Below, piece by piece: positions 25,057 to 33,523 of a DNA stretch of 64,000 bases. Every line of letters begins with the position of its first letter. The stretch's first letter is position 1. The notes beneath the pieces were generated by a model that worked only from the letters and a program-made list of their open reading frames with translations, ran no database searches and was not told the DNA's origin. The translations under genes and the position numbers were made by a program. This DNA is from Phycisphaera sp. (GTDB lineage Bacteria; Planctomycetota; Phycisphaerae; Phycisphaerales; SM1A02). The stretch is taken from positions 1-64,000 of the forward strand of contig WGMP01000025.1 of assembly GCA_016124975.1 (NCBI GenBank). The letters are read 5' to 3'.

Positions 25057-25842
25057 TCAGAACGCGAAGATCGCGTCGATCAGCTTGGCGATGGCGCCCT
25101 TCTCGGTGGTGTCGCGCAGCTGCCCCGTGGTCGTCTTCTTGATGACCGCGTCGGCCACGCGCTGCGACTGCACCTGGTTGTTCGTGTCGATGTCCTCGGG
25201 GCGGCAGATCCCCGAGAGCACGATGACCTGCGACTCGCCGTCGTTGGCGATCTCGCGGCGCGCCTCGAGGACGAGGAGGCCGTTCGGCCGCACCTCGACG
25301 ATCTCGGCCGTCACGCGCGCCGTGAAGTCGTCGGTGCGCGCATAGCTGCCCTTCCCCTTGAAGGTCTTGTCGCCGCTCACGCCGACCTCGGGAAGCTCGC
25401 CGCCCGCGAGCGGCGTGAGGAAGCCGCTGCCGAGCGCGGCGGGGTCGAGGTTGATCCAGGCGTCGACGCCCGCGGACATCTCGTAGTTCTTGTCGGCCTT
25501 CGCGTCGGAGGAGCTCTTCGACTTGCTCGACTCGCTGATGACGATCGTGACGAGGTCGTGCACCGCGAAGGTGCGCGGCTCGGGGTCCTTCACGGCGAAG
25601 AGGCTGCCCGGGTCTGAGTTGCCGGGGCCGCGGACGGGCTTGGGCGCGGCCTGCTGCGCCGCGAGCGCCATCGCGGTCACCGAGCGCGAGACTCGGGGCG
25701 GGGCGGCGGCCTCGCCGTCGTCGCTGGCGGCGTTGCGGGCGGGCTCGCCCGATGGCAGCGGGGCCGAGGCGGGCTTGGTTCCGTCGTTTGCGGCGAGCGC
25801 GACGATGGCGACGAGTGGCGGGAGCAGGGCTGGGATCGGCAT
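25057..25842 (-). CDS. flgH: flagellar L-ring protein FlgH
   Basis: Forms the L-ring that carries the flagellar rod through the outer membrane. The 261-residue product has the family blocks SLFAVKDPEPRTFAVHDLVT, VTIVISESSKSKSS, FKGKGSYARTDDFTARVTAE, LLVLEARREIANDGESQVIV, LSGICRPEDIDTNNQVQSQR and the typical C-terminus with a Phe. The ATG at 25842 opens a hydrophobic export segment (PIPALLPPLVAIVALAANDG). Most FlgH proteins are lipoproteins with a lipobox Cys; none is present here. Last gene of the flgF-flgG-flgA-flgH run; flgI, often next, does not follow. A 12-base repeat array lies directly upstream. Confidence 0.93.
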   Translation of the reverse strand: MPIPALLPPLVAIVALAANDGTKPASAPLPSGEPARNAASDDGEAAAPPRVSRSVTAMALAAQQAAPKPVRGPGNSDPGSLFAVKDPEPRTFAVHDLVTIVISESSKSKSSSDAKADKNYEMSAGVDAWINLDPAALGSGFLTPLAGGELPEVGVSGDKTFKGKGSYARTDDFTARVTAEIVEVRPNGLLVLEARREIANDGESQVIVLSGICRPEDIDTNNQVQSQRVADAVIKKTTTGQLRDTTEKGAIAKLIDAIFAF

Positions 25843-25851
25843 GTTGGGCTC

Positions 25852-25899
25852 GTTCGTTCGTTCGTTGGTCTGCTGGTTCTTTCGCTCGTCGGTCGGTTC
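25852..25899 (-). repeat. four 12-base units before flgH
   Basis: Read on the minus strand the units are GAACCGACCGAC, GAGCGAAAGAAC, CAGCAGACCAAC and GAACGAACGAAC, then GAGCCCAAC and the flgH ATG. The array is A-rich and should be poorly structured in RNA. It lies in the 112-base gap between flgA and flgH. Confidence 0.85.
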
Positions 25900-25954
25900 G
25901 CCTCGCGGCGTCGGTGCGGTGGGCTGCGGCTCTCGCGCGAATCTCTGCGGGTTC

Positions 25955-27052
25955 TCAGCGGACGATCGCCCGGCCATTGCCGACGACTTCGGCGTGGATC
26001 TGCTTGGCGTCGCGCGCACGGCCGACGCCCGGACGCGTGAACGCGATCGTGTCGCCGACGGCCCCGTCCTCGAGGGCGACCGCCTCGAGCTCGATGACGA
26101 CGCCGCCGACCTCGCGGCGAACGAGGACGCGGTCGTTGCGGCGGATGCTTGCCGCAGCCACGAGGTCCTCCTGCGCGAGCACGGCGCCTCGGTTGATGCT
26201 GCGCGTGAGCGTCGCGCCCATGGCAAGGGTCGGATCCGCGGCGCGCGCCGCGACGGTCGGCGCGAGGGCGCGCCGCTCGATGGAGACCGACTCGGGCGCG
26301 ACGGGGCGGCCGCGGCGGATCGGCTCGCTGGCAACGGCGACCTCGCGGACGACGCGCGGGAGGACACGCACGCGCTCGCGCGACGCGATCTCGTCGCCGT
26401 CGTGGAAGATCACCTCGAAGGCGACGGAGTCCGCGCGAAGCGCGCTCCGCGCCGCGATCTCGACGCGCATCGACCCGCGCGGCGCGAGGCGTGCAAGGTC
26501 TTCCTCCGCGATGTGGAGCTCGAGCTGCGCGCCGTCGACGCCGAAGGCATGGACCAGCATGTCGCTCACAAGGCCGAGCGGGGTCGCGAGGCCCTCGTGT
26601 CGCGATGGATCGACGACGACGGGCGCCGCGTGTCGCGCGGGGCGCGGCTCGGTTGCGGGCGCCTTCTCGCGTGCCGCCTCGCGTGGCGCGGTGGCGCCCG
26701 CCGCGAGCGGTCGCACGATGCTCCTCTCGCCGCGGAAACGGATCTCCGACAGATCGGCGCCCGCGGCCGCGAGCCGCGCACGCACGGCATCGGCCGTGAC
26801 CTCGCGCGCCGAGGACGAGGCGTCCGCGACGACGGCGGTCGAGAGCGCCGTGGCGCGCGCACCTTCGAGCTCTGCGATGTCGGCGAGCGAGACGGCGCGA
26901 TCGGCCGCGACGCGCACCGAGGCGCGCAGCGTCACCGTGTCCGCAACCGCGGTCGCCGCCGAGGCGAGGAGCGCGAGTGCCGCCGCCAGCGCGAGAAGCA
27001 GGCGTGCGCGGGGCGAGGCGGCGCGGATGGCGTCTGGTGCGGTGCGATGCAT
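25955..27052 (-). CDS. flgA: flagella basal body P-ring formation protein FlgA
   Basis: Periplasmic chaperone for assembly of the FlgI P-ring. The 365-residue product has a signal peptide (SPRARLLLALAAALALLASA), an N-terminal domain of about 100 residues, an Ala-rich linker near 120-140, and a C-terminal SAF-type domain with VREVAVASEPIRRGRPVAPE and ATLTRSINRGAVLAQEDLVA followed by RRNDRVLVRREVGGVVIELE. The closing segment GVGRARDAKQIHAEVVGNGR fits the family. It starts 10 bases after flgG. It is longer than enteric FlgA (about 220) through the N-terminal part, as in other non-enteric flagellar systems. Confidence 0.9.
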   Translation of the reverse strand: MHRTAPDAIRAASPRARLLLALAAALALLASAATAVADTVTLRASVRVAADRAVSLADIAELEGARATALSTAVVADASSSAREVTADAVRARLAAAGADLSEIRFRGERSIVRPLAAGATAPREAAREKAPATEPRPARHAAPVVVDPSRHEGLATPLGLVSDMLVHAFGVDGAQLELHIAEEDLARLAPRGSMRVEIAARSALRADSVAFEVIFHDGDEIASRERVRVLPRVVREVAVASEPIRRGRPVAPESVSIERRALAPTVAARAADPTLAMGATLTRSINRGAVLAQEDLVAAASIRRNDRVLVRREVGGVVIELEAVALEDGAVGDTIAFTRPGVGRARDAKQIHAEVVGNGRAIVR

Positions 27053-27062
27053 GGCGCTGTCC

Positions 27063-27872
27063 TCAGAAGGTGCGGATGTTCGAGACGTTCTGCAGGGTCT
27101 CGTTCGCGGCCTGGATGACCTGGCTGTTCATCTCGAAGGTGCGCTGCGTCTTGATGAGCGTCACGAGCTCGGTGACGGGGTCCACGTTCGACGCCTCGAG
27201 GAAGCCCTGGCGCAGACCGCCGATTCCCTCGAGCGTGGGCTGGCCCTCGAGAGGCTCGCCGCTCGCCGCGGTCTGGATGTAGACGTTGTTCCCGACGGTC
27301 TTGAGGCCCGATGGATTCACAAAACGAGCCAGCGTGATCTGACCGAATTCGGCGGGCTCCGTCTGCCCCGGCAGCGTGCCGGACACGATGCCGTCCTGCG
27401 AGATGCTCACTTCCTGCGCATCGGGGGGAATCTGGATCTCGGGCTCGAGGCGGTAGCCAGGGCTGTTGGCGAGGACGATCGAGCCCTCGCTGTTGAGCGT
27501 GAAGTTGCCGGCGCGGGTGAAGCCGATGCCCGTGCCGAGATCGGGCGGGATGACGAGCTGGAAGAAGCCGTCGCCCTCGATCATGATGTCGAGGGTGCGC
27601 CCCGTCGACTCCGCGGGGCCCTGCGAGAAGTTGAGCTGCGTGCCCGAAATCTGGGTGCCAAGGCCCACATAGAGGCCCGTCGGCCGCTGCACGGCGTTGC
27701 CCGCGGGAAGGCCGGGCTGCGCGAGCTCCTGGTAGAAGAGGTCCTCGAAGTTCGCGCGCGAGCTCTTGAATCCGCTGGTGTTGGCGTTGGCGATGTTGTT
27801 GGCCGTCACGTCGAGGCTGAGGGCCGATGCGCTCATGCCCGTGGCGGCCGTGTTGAGTGCGATGTAGCTCAT
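27063..27872 (-). CDS. flgG: flagellar distal rod protein FlgG
   Basis: Forms the distal rod of the flagellum. The 269-residue product starts with the family signature (LNTAATGMSASALSLDVTAN, then NIANANTSGFKSSR), has the central DLNFSQGPAESTGRTLDIMI-type segment followed by EGDGFFQL, and ends in the rod/hook C-terminal motif (SNVDPVTELVTLIKTQRTFE, then MNSQVIQAANETLQN). Length agrees with the usual 260. Four of the roughly 22 ACGT sites of the window lie within this gene. It lies 92 bases after flgF and 10 before flgA. Confidence 0.96.
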   Translation of the reverse strand: MSYIALNTAATGMSASALSLDVTANNIANANTSGFKSSRANFEDLFYQELAQPGLPAGNAVQRPTGLYVGLGTQISGTQLNFSQGPAESTGRTLDIMIEGDGFFQLVIPPDLGTGIGFTRAGNFTLNSEGSIVLANSPGYRLEPEIQIPPDAQEVSISQDGIVSGTLPGQTEPAEFGQITLARFVNPSGLKTVGNNVYIQTAASGEPLEGQPTLEGIGGLRQGFLEASNVDPVTELVTLIKTQRTFEMNSQVIQAANETLQNVSNIRTF

Positions 27873-27964
27873 GGTGGGCTCCTTCGTGGCGGGCGCGCCC
27901 TCGGTCGAGTCGCGTGCGGGCCGTAGATCTGTCAACTTAGACTTGCGTCAGAGTCTGTCATATG

Positions 27965-28750
27965 TCAGGCAAAGCGTCCAAACGCTTCGACCATGCGTCC
28001 CGTCATTTGGTCCTGGTACTGCATCAGGCGCATCGAGAAGTCGATGCCGCGCGAGATGCGCATGAGTTCGGCAAGCGTGGCAACAGAGTCCACCGTGCTC
28101 TCCTCGAGCGCGCGCTGACGGATGGCGGTGCCCTCGGGCGCGGGGACGGTCTTGCCGCCCGCGATGCGCAGCGCGTCGCGGCCCTCCTTGCGCAGGGTCG
28201 CGAGGTCGGCGGGCATCACGAGCTGCAGGCGGCCGATCTCCTCGCCGCCCTGGAAGATGCTGCCCGATGCGTCGATGAGGAGGTCCGCGGACTGGCCCTC
28301 GAGCGTGATCGGGTTGCCGTCGATCCCGAGGACGGCCGCCCCGCTCGTCGCGAGCACGAGGCGGCTCTGCGCGTCGCGCGTGAGCGCGCCCGCGCGGGTC
28401 ACGAGGACATCGTTCGAAGGCCCCGCTGCGTTGGCCGCCTTCTCGAGGACGAAGAACCCTTCGCCCTCGATGGCGAGGTCGAGCGGCCGGCCCGTGTCGC
28501 GCAGCACGCCTTGGGTGAGGTCGATCGAGGTCGGGCGGAAGAGCGTTCCACCGCCGAGCGCGTCGAGCGCCTGGTTCGTGTCGGGGTAGAGGCCGCCGTT
28601 CTCGAGGTTCTCGGGGCGGCGCGCCTCGAGCGTCAGGACATCGGCCTTGTAGCCGATGGTCATGGCGTTCGAGAGGTTGTTCGCGACGGTGTCGAGGCGT
28701 CGCATGCCCGTCACGAGTCCTGCGGTCGAGAGGTGGAATCCGTAGTTCAT
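27965..28750 (-). CDS. flgF: flagellar rod protein of the FlgF type
   Basis: A 261-residue proximal rod protein. The N-terminus (FHLSTAGLVTGMRRLDTVAN then NLSNAMTIGYKADV) and the central RDTGRPLDLAIEGEGFFVLE place it in the FlgF/FlgG group. The C-terminal segment (EESTVDSVATLAELMRISRG) carries the usual rod helix. Paired with flgG immediately downstream, FlgF is the likely identity. Its ATG overlaps the stop of the upstream unknown gene by four bases (ATGA), so translation is coupled. The symbol rests on position as well as sequence. Confidence 0.88.
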   Translation of the reverse strand: MNYGFHLSTAGLVTGMRRLDTVANNLSNAMTIGYKADVLTLEARRPENLENGGLYPDTNQALDALGGGTLFRPTSIDLTQGVLRDTGRPLDLAIEGEGFFVLEKAANAAGPSNDVLVTRAGALTRDAQSRLVLATSGAAVLGIDGNPITLEGQSADLLIDASGSIFQGGEEIGRLQLVMPADLATLRKEGRDALRIAGGKTVPAPEGTAIRQRALEESTVDSVATLAELMRISRGIDFSMRLMQYQDQMTGRMVEAFGRFA

Positions 28751-29238
28751 GCGCCTGCTCCGAAGTGCAGGGGAGCAAGCGGCTTGCCACAGTCGCCATC
28801 GGCGCGGGGCGCGTCCTCAGAGGCGAGATCGGCGGCCTCCGCGGGCGCCGGATGGAGCCGCCAGACAAAGCCGCGGGCTGCGGCGGTCAGCAGGACGACG
28901 CGGCCCTCGTCGGGGCTCCCCGCCAAAAGTTCCGAGAACATGTGGGCCTCGCGGGCTGCGCGTGGGGTCTCCGCGACGGTGGCCGTGGCCGCCTCGTCGA
29001 TTGCATCTCGCGCGCTCGGCGGGAGCAGCGCGGCGGCCTGCGAGTTTCGGAGGATCTGGTGCACGCGCCGAGCGCGGTCCTCGGCAGCGGCAAGCCGCGC
29101 CGCGCGCGCAATCGCTGCGCCCACGAGGTCGAGGCGCGGCAATTCCTGCCGATCTGCGGTTTCGGCCCGCCGAGCCTCGCGATCGGGGCGGATCGCGTGG
29201 AAGACGAGCGAATCGGCGGCTGAATGGGCCTCGGGCAT
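28747..29238 (-). CDS. unknown protein translationally coupled to flgF
   Basis: A 163-residue, Ala-, Arg- and Glu-rich, mostly helical protein without signal peptide or membrane segment. AAGGAG lies six or seven bases before the ATG at 29238, a good ribosome binding site. Its stop overlaps the flgF start by four bases, so it belongs to the flagellar operon as its first gene. It contains helical stretches at about 45-75 and 95-125, with a central SARDAIDEAATATVAE. It could be a cytoplasmic flagellar chaperone or assembly factor; that is inferred only from position. A 6-bp hairpin (GGCCGT/ACGGCC, 29263-29277) lies in its leader. Confidence 0.65.
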   Translation of the reverse strand: MPEAHSAADSLVFHAIRPDREARRAETADRQELPRLDLVGAAIARAARLAAAEDRARRVHQILRNSQAAALLPPSARDAIDEAATATVAETPRAAREAHMFSELLAGSPDEGRVVLLTAAARGFVWRLHPAPAEAADLASEDAPRADGDCGKPLAPLHFGAGA

Positions 29239-29414
29239 GCGGCACTCCTTGCCTTCTGTGCTGGCCGTTGGACGGCCTGAACCTGCGCGGCGCAACCTCC
29301 TGTCGCACCGCCCAGCCACCTCCATGCAAGCGGCGTGCCTGTTGGAATCAGGCCGCGCCGCGCCACATCTTTCGCGCCCGATCTCAGCTCTTGCCGATCA
29401 CGGACGACTCAACG

Positions 29415-29780
29415 ATGGCCCGCGAAGACGCGAACTCCTCTTCCGACAACGCACGCGACCATGCACGGCTCGGCGCCGCGCTGACAGCCGAGGCGGCGGT
29501 GGTCGACGAGTCTGCGGCGCCTGCCCTCCTCCGTTGGACCCTCGGCAACCTCGATGAAGCCTTCCGATCCTGCATCGCGCAACTCGAGACCCTCGGCGAC
29601 CTCGACTTCGCGGCCGGAACGCGCGCGGGCGCCGCTGAGCGCGGCCTCGAGCCAGGCATCGCCCGCGACGACGCCCGCTTCCGATCCTGCGACGGCCCGA
29701 TCGAGCGCGACGCGACCGTCGCGCCGTGCGGCGAGGTCGCAACCCGCTCCGACTTCACGCACGGCCACGGCCGTGCCTGA
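29415..29780 (+). CDS. possible small gene upstream of xerD
   Basis: A 121-residue frame from ATG 29415 to TGA 29778-29780 with clear codon bias (high GC at third positions) and an ordinary composition, for example WTLGNLDEAFRSCIAQLETL. Its end overlaps by eight bases the GTG at 29773 that is the best start for xerD, suggesting coupling. A 12-base word TTCCGATCCTGC occurs twice within it. The alternative is a long low-complexity N-terminal extension of XerD in another frame. No family recognised. Confidence 0.4.
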   Translation: MAREDANSSSDNARDHARLGAALTAEAAVVDESAAPALLRWTLGNLDEAFRSCIAQLETLGDLDFAAGTRAGAAERGLEPGIARDDARFRSCDGPIERDATVAPCGEVATRSDFTHGHGRA

Positions 29781-30753
29781 CGCAGCACGAACGGTCGCGC
29801 CGACGGCGAGCCCAGCGCCGAAGGGCGCCGCAGCAGCTTCCTCTGGGTTCGCACCCGCGCTGCGCGCGTTTCTCGCCTACATCCGCATCGAGTGCGGCCT
29901 CGCGCCCGCGACCATCGCCGCGTACGGACGCGACCTCGACGACCTCGTCGCCGACCTCGCCGCCCGCGGTGTCGCCACTCCCGCCGCGACGGAGCCCGCG
30001 CACCTCGTCGAGCATGTGCGCTTCCTCTCGCGCGACCGAAGCCTCGACCCGTCGACCATCGTGCGGCATGTCTCGACGGTGCGGGTCTTCTTCCGTTTCC
30101 TGCACGCGAGCAACCTGATCCCGTCGAACCCTGCGCGGCTCCTCGAGCGGCCGACGAAGTGGCGCAAGCTGCCGGGCGTCATCTCGCCTGCGCAGATGAA
30201 GAAGCTGATCTCGGCGCCCACGCCCGACAACAGCGACCTCTGGGAGCGCGACCGCGCCATCCTCGAGCTGATGTACGCCGCGGGCCTGCGCGCGAGCGAG
30301 GTCGGTTCCGTCAGGCTCAACCAGTGGTTCCCGACCATCCAGTCGCTCCATGTCGTGGGCAAGGGCTCGAAGCAGCGCGTGGTTCCCGTGGGGACGCCCG
30401 CGGCGCAGGCGCTCACGCGCTGGCTCGAAGAGGTGCGCCCGGGCATCGTGCAGGGCGACGAGGTGCGTGCCGACCACCGCCTCTTCGTCTCGAACCGAGG
30501 CCGCCCGCTCGAGCGCGTCGCCGTGTGGATGCTCGTCAAGAAGTATGCCGCCGCGGCGGGGCTCCACGATGTACACCCGCATGTCCTGCGACACAGCTTC
30601 GCCACCGATCTCCTGCGCGGCGGCTGCGACCTTCGCACCGTGCAGGAATTCCTCGGTCACGCGAGTGTGGTGACGACGCAGATCTACACCCATGTCGACA
30701 AGTCGCGCCTGCGCGAGGTGGCGGCGAAGTTCCATCCGCGATTCGGCCACTGA
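29773..30753 (+). CDS. xerD: tyrosine recombinase XerD/XerC type
   Basis: Site-specific recombinase that resolves chromosome dimers at dif. From the GTG at 29773 the product has 326 residues, close to the usual 300. An N-terminal SAM-like domain (residues 25-130, IRIECGLAPATIAAYGRDLD) is followed by the catalytic domain with all conserved residues: Arg173 in GLRASEV, Lys200 in GKGSK, His270 and Arg273 in HVLRHSFATDLL, His296 in FLGHAS and the nucleophile Tyr305 in QIYTHVD. The frame is open further upstream, but those residues are low-complexity Pro/Ser/Ala. XerD rather than XerC is likely from the motif pattern, without certainty. A dyad element lies directly after the stop. Confidence 0.88.
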   Translation: MPDAARTVAPTASPAPKGAAAASSGFAPALRAFLAYIRIECGLAPATIAAYGRDLDDLVADLAARGVATPAATEPAHLVEHVRFLSRDRSLDPSTIVRHVSTVRVFFRFLHASNLIPSNPARLLERPTKWRKLPGVISPAQMKKLISAPTPDNSDLWERDRAILELMYAAGLRASEVGSVRLNQWFPTIQSLHVVGKGSKQRVVPVGTPAAQALTRWLEEVRPGIVQGDEVRADHRLFVSNRGRPLERVAVWMLVKKYAAAAGLHDVHPHVLRHSFATDLLRGGCDLRTVQEFLGHASVVTTQIYTHVDKSRLREVAAKFHPRFGH

Positions 30754-30769
30754 GGGCTGCGCGGGCGTG

Positions 30770-30847
30770 GTTTGAGCGCTCGCCGCTGCGGCGGCTCGCT
30801 TTGGTGCTCGGAGGTCTGCCGACGATCGCGCCGCTGCGGCGGCTCGC
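30770..30847 (+). repeat. stop-codon-proximal dyad element, copy C (first part only, twice)
   Basis: TGGTTTGAGCGCTCGCCGCT begins 17 bases after the xerD stop and carries the CGCCGC-T-GCGGCG dyad at 30781-30793, followed by GCTCGCTTTGG. A second CGCCGCTGCGGCGGCTCGC copy lies at 30829-30847. The 20-bp CATGC dyad found in copies A, B and D is absent here. Confidence 0.75.
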
Positions 30848-30938
30848 GTGGGCGCGGGGGGCGTCGCCGTGTGCGCGGAGTCTTCGCGTCCACCGCGCTC
30901 CACGCCGTGCGCAGAGGCGGTAGCCTCCCGCGCACGCC

Positions 30939-32450
<1,512 letters not shown>

Positions 32451-32505
32451 CTCCATGCGCGGCGTGCTCGGGTACCCTGCGCGCTGCGCCTCTGGTGACC
32501 TCCGC

Positions 32506-33297
32506 ATGAGCGACGACGACACAGGCCCCTACAGGATCCTCGACGAGATGCCGCCGACGCCGCGGCTTCCTGGGTCGGTGTCGCTCTTCGACCACGCCGA
32601 CGGCGCGATCGACGCGGTCGGCCTCGACATCGTCAGCCAGGCCAAGGCCTGCGTGCGCGCGTTCGGCGACTTCCACCTCGCGCTCTCGGGCGGGTCGACC
32701 CCGATGCCGCTCTACCAGCGCATGATGATCGACCCTGCGTTCCGCGACATGCCGTGGCGGCGCACGCACCTGTGGATCGTCGATGAGCGCTGCGTGCCGT
32801 TCGAGGACCAACGCTCGAACTACAGGCAGATCGCGGAGCTCATCGTCGACCACTCGGGTATCCCGAGGTCGCAGGTGCATCCGATCCACGCCTACGAGCC
32901 CGACGCCGACGCCCTCTACGAGGACGAGCTGCGCGAGACGCTCGGCTGGCGCGAGAAGGGCCACGACCGACTCGACTTCGTGCTGCTCGGGATGGGCGAC
33001 GACGGCCACACCGCGAGCCTCTTCCCGCATTCCGACGCGCTGCGCGTCGACGACCGCTTCGCGTGCTTCAACCGAGGCCCGCAGGTCACGCCGCCCGACC
33101 GCGTGACGATGACATACCCGCTCATCAACAGCGCGCGCTTCATCGGCATCCTCGTCCTCGGCAAGAAGAAGGCGGGCATGGTGCACCGCATCGCGACGGG
33201 CGCAGACCCCGTGCGCGACATCCCGATCAAGGGCATCAGTCCAATCGGCGGTGAGCAGCGGTGGTACCTCGACGCCGACGCCGCGCGGTGGGGATGA
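32506..33297 (+). CDS. pgl: 6-phosphogluconolactonase
   Basis: Hydrolyses 6-phosphogluconolactone, the product of the upstream zwf enzyme. The 263-residue product shows family blocks FHLALSGGSTPMPLYQRMM near 57, THLWIVDERCVPFEDQRSNY near 88 and VLLGMGDDGHTASLFPHSDA near 161 with the catalytic His. The C-terminal part NSARFIGILVLGKKKAGMVH also fits. The ATG at 32506 is chosen because the sequence before it lies in the zwf intergenic gap. An inverted-repeat element follows 43 bases after the stop. Confidence 0.94.
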   Translation: MSDDDTGPYRILDEMPPTPRLPGSVSLFDHADGAIDAVGLDIVSQAKACVRAFGDFHLALSGGSTPMPLYQRMMIDPAFRDMPWRRTHLWIVDERCVPFEDQRSNYRQIAELIVDHSGIPRSQVHPIHAYEPDADALYEDELRETLGWREKGHDRLDFVLLGMGDDGHTASLFPHSDALRVDDRFACFNRGPQVTPPDRVTMTYPLINSARFIGILVLGKKKAGMVHRIATGADPVRDIPIKGISPIGGEQRWYLDADAARWG

Positions 33298-33339
33298 GGC
33301 TTTTGTTGCGACTGCGCTGCGTGCATCTTCACAGAGAAG

Positions 33340-33506
33340 TTTCTCACGGAGGCACGGAGATCACGGAGGCCAAGTCTTGCAACCGTCACGCTGCGCGCGC
33401 GATCAGGCAGTTCTCTCCCTCCCTCTCTCTCTGTCACCGTCTTCCCAGGCAAATCACGCGACTGCCCCTGATCTCCGCGCCTCCGTGCCTCCGTGAGAGA
33501 CTCTCC
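33340..33506. repeat. inverted-repeat element with ACGGAGGCACGGAG arms (copy 2)
   Basis: Left arm at 33340-33371: TTTCTCACGGAGGCACGGAG then ATCACGGAGGCC. Right arm at 33469-33506: TGATCTCCGCGCCTCCGTGC then CTCCGTGAGAGACTCTCC, whose complement matches the left arm closely. The centre of about 97 bases includes a pyrimidine tract (TCTCTCCCTCCCTCTCTCTC, 33411-33430). Arms match the element at 9199-9327; centres do not. It lies between the convergent ends of pgl and the helicase gene. Confidence 0.8.
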
Positions 33507-33523
33507 GGTGTCAGCACGAACGC

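Noticed and set aside
27873-27964. Flagellar sigma-28 or sigma-54 promoter before flgG
   Set aside because: No GCCGATAA or TGGCAC-N5-TTGC match was found in this AT-richer gap; only a weak AGACT/AGTCT dyad.
29554-29772. N-terminal extension of XerD from ATG 29554
   Set aside because: Residues are low-complexity Pro/Ser/Ala without family match; the GTG at 29773 gives the normal length and leaves room for a coding-like small gene.
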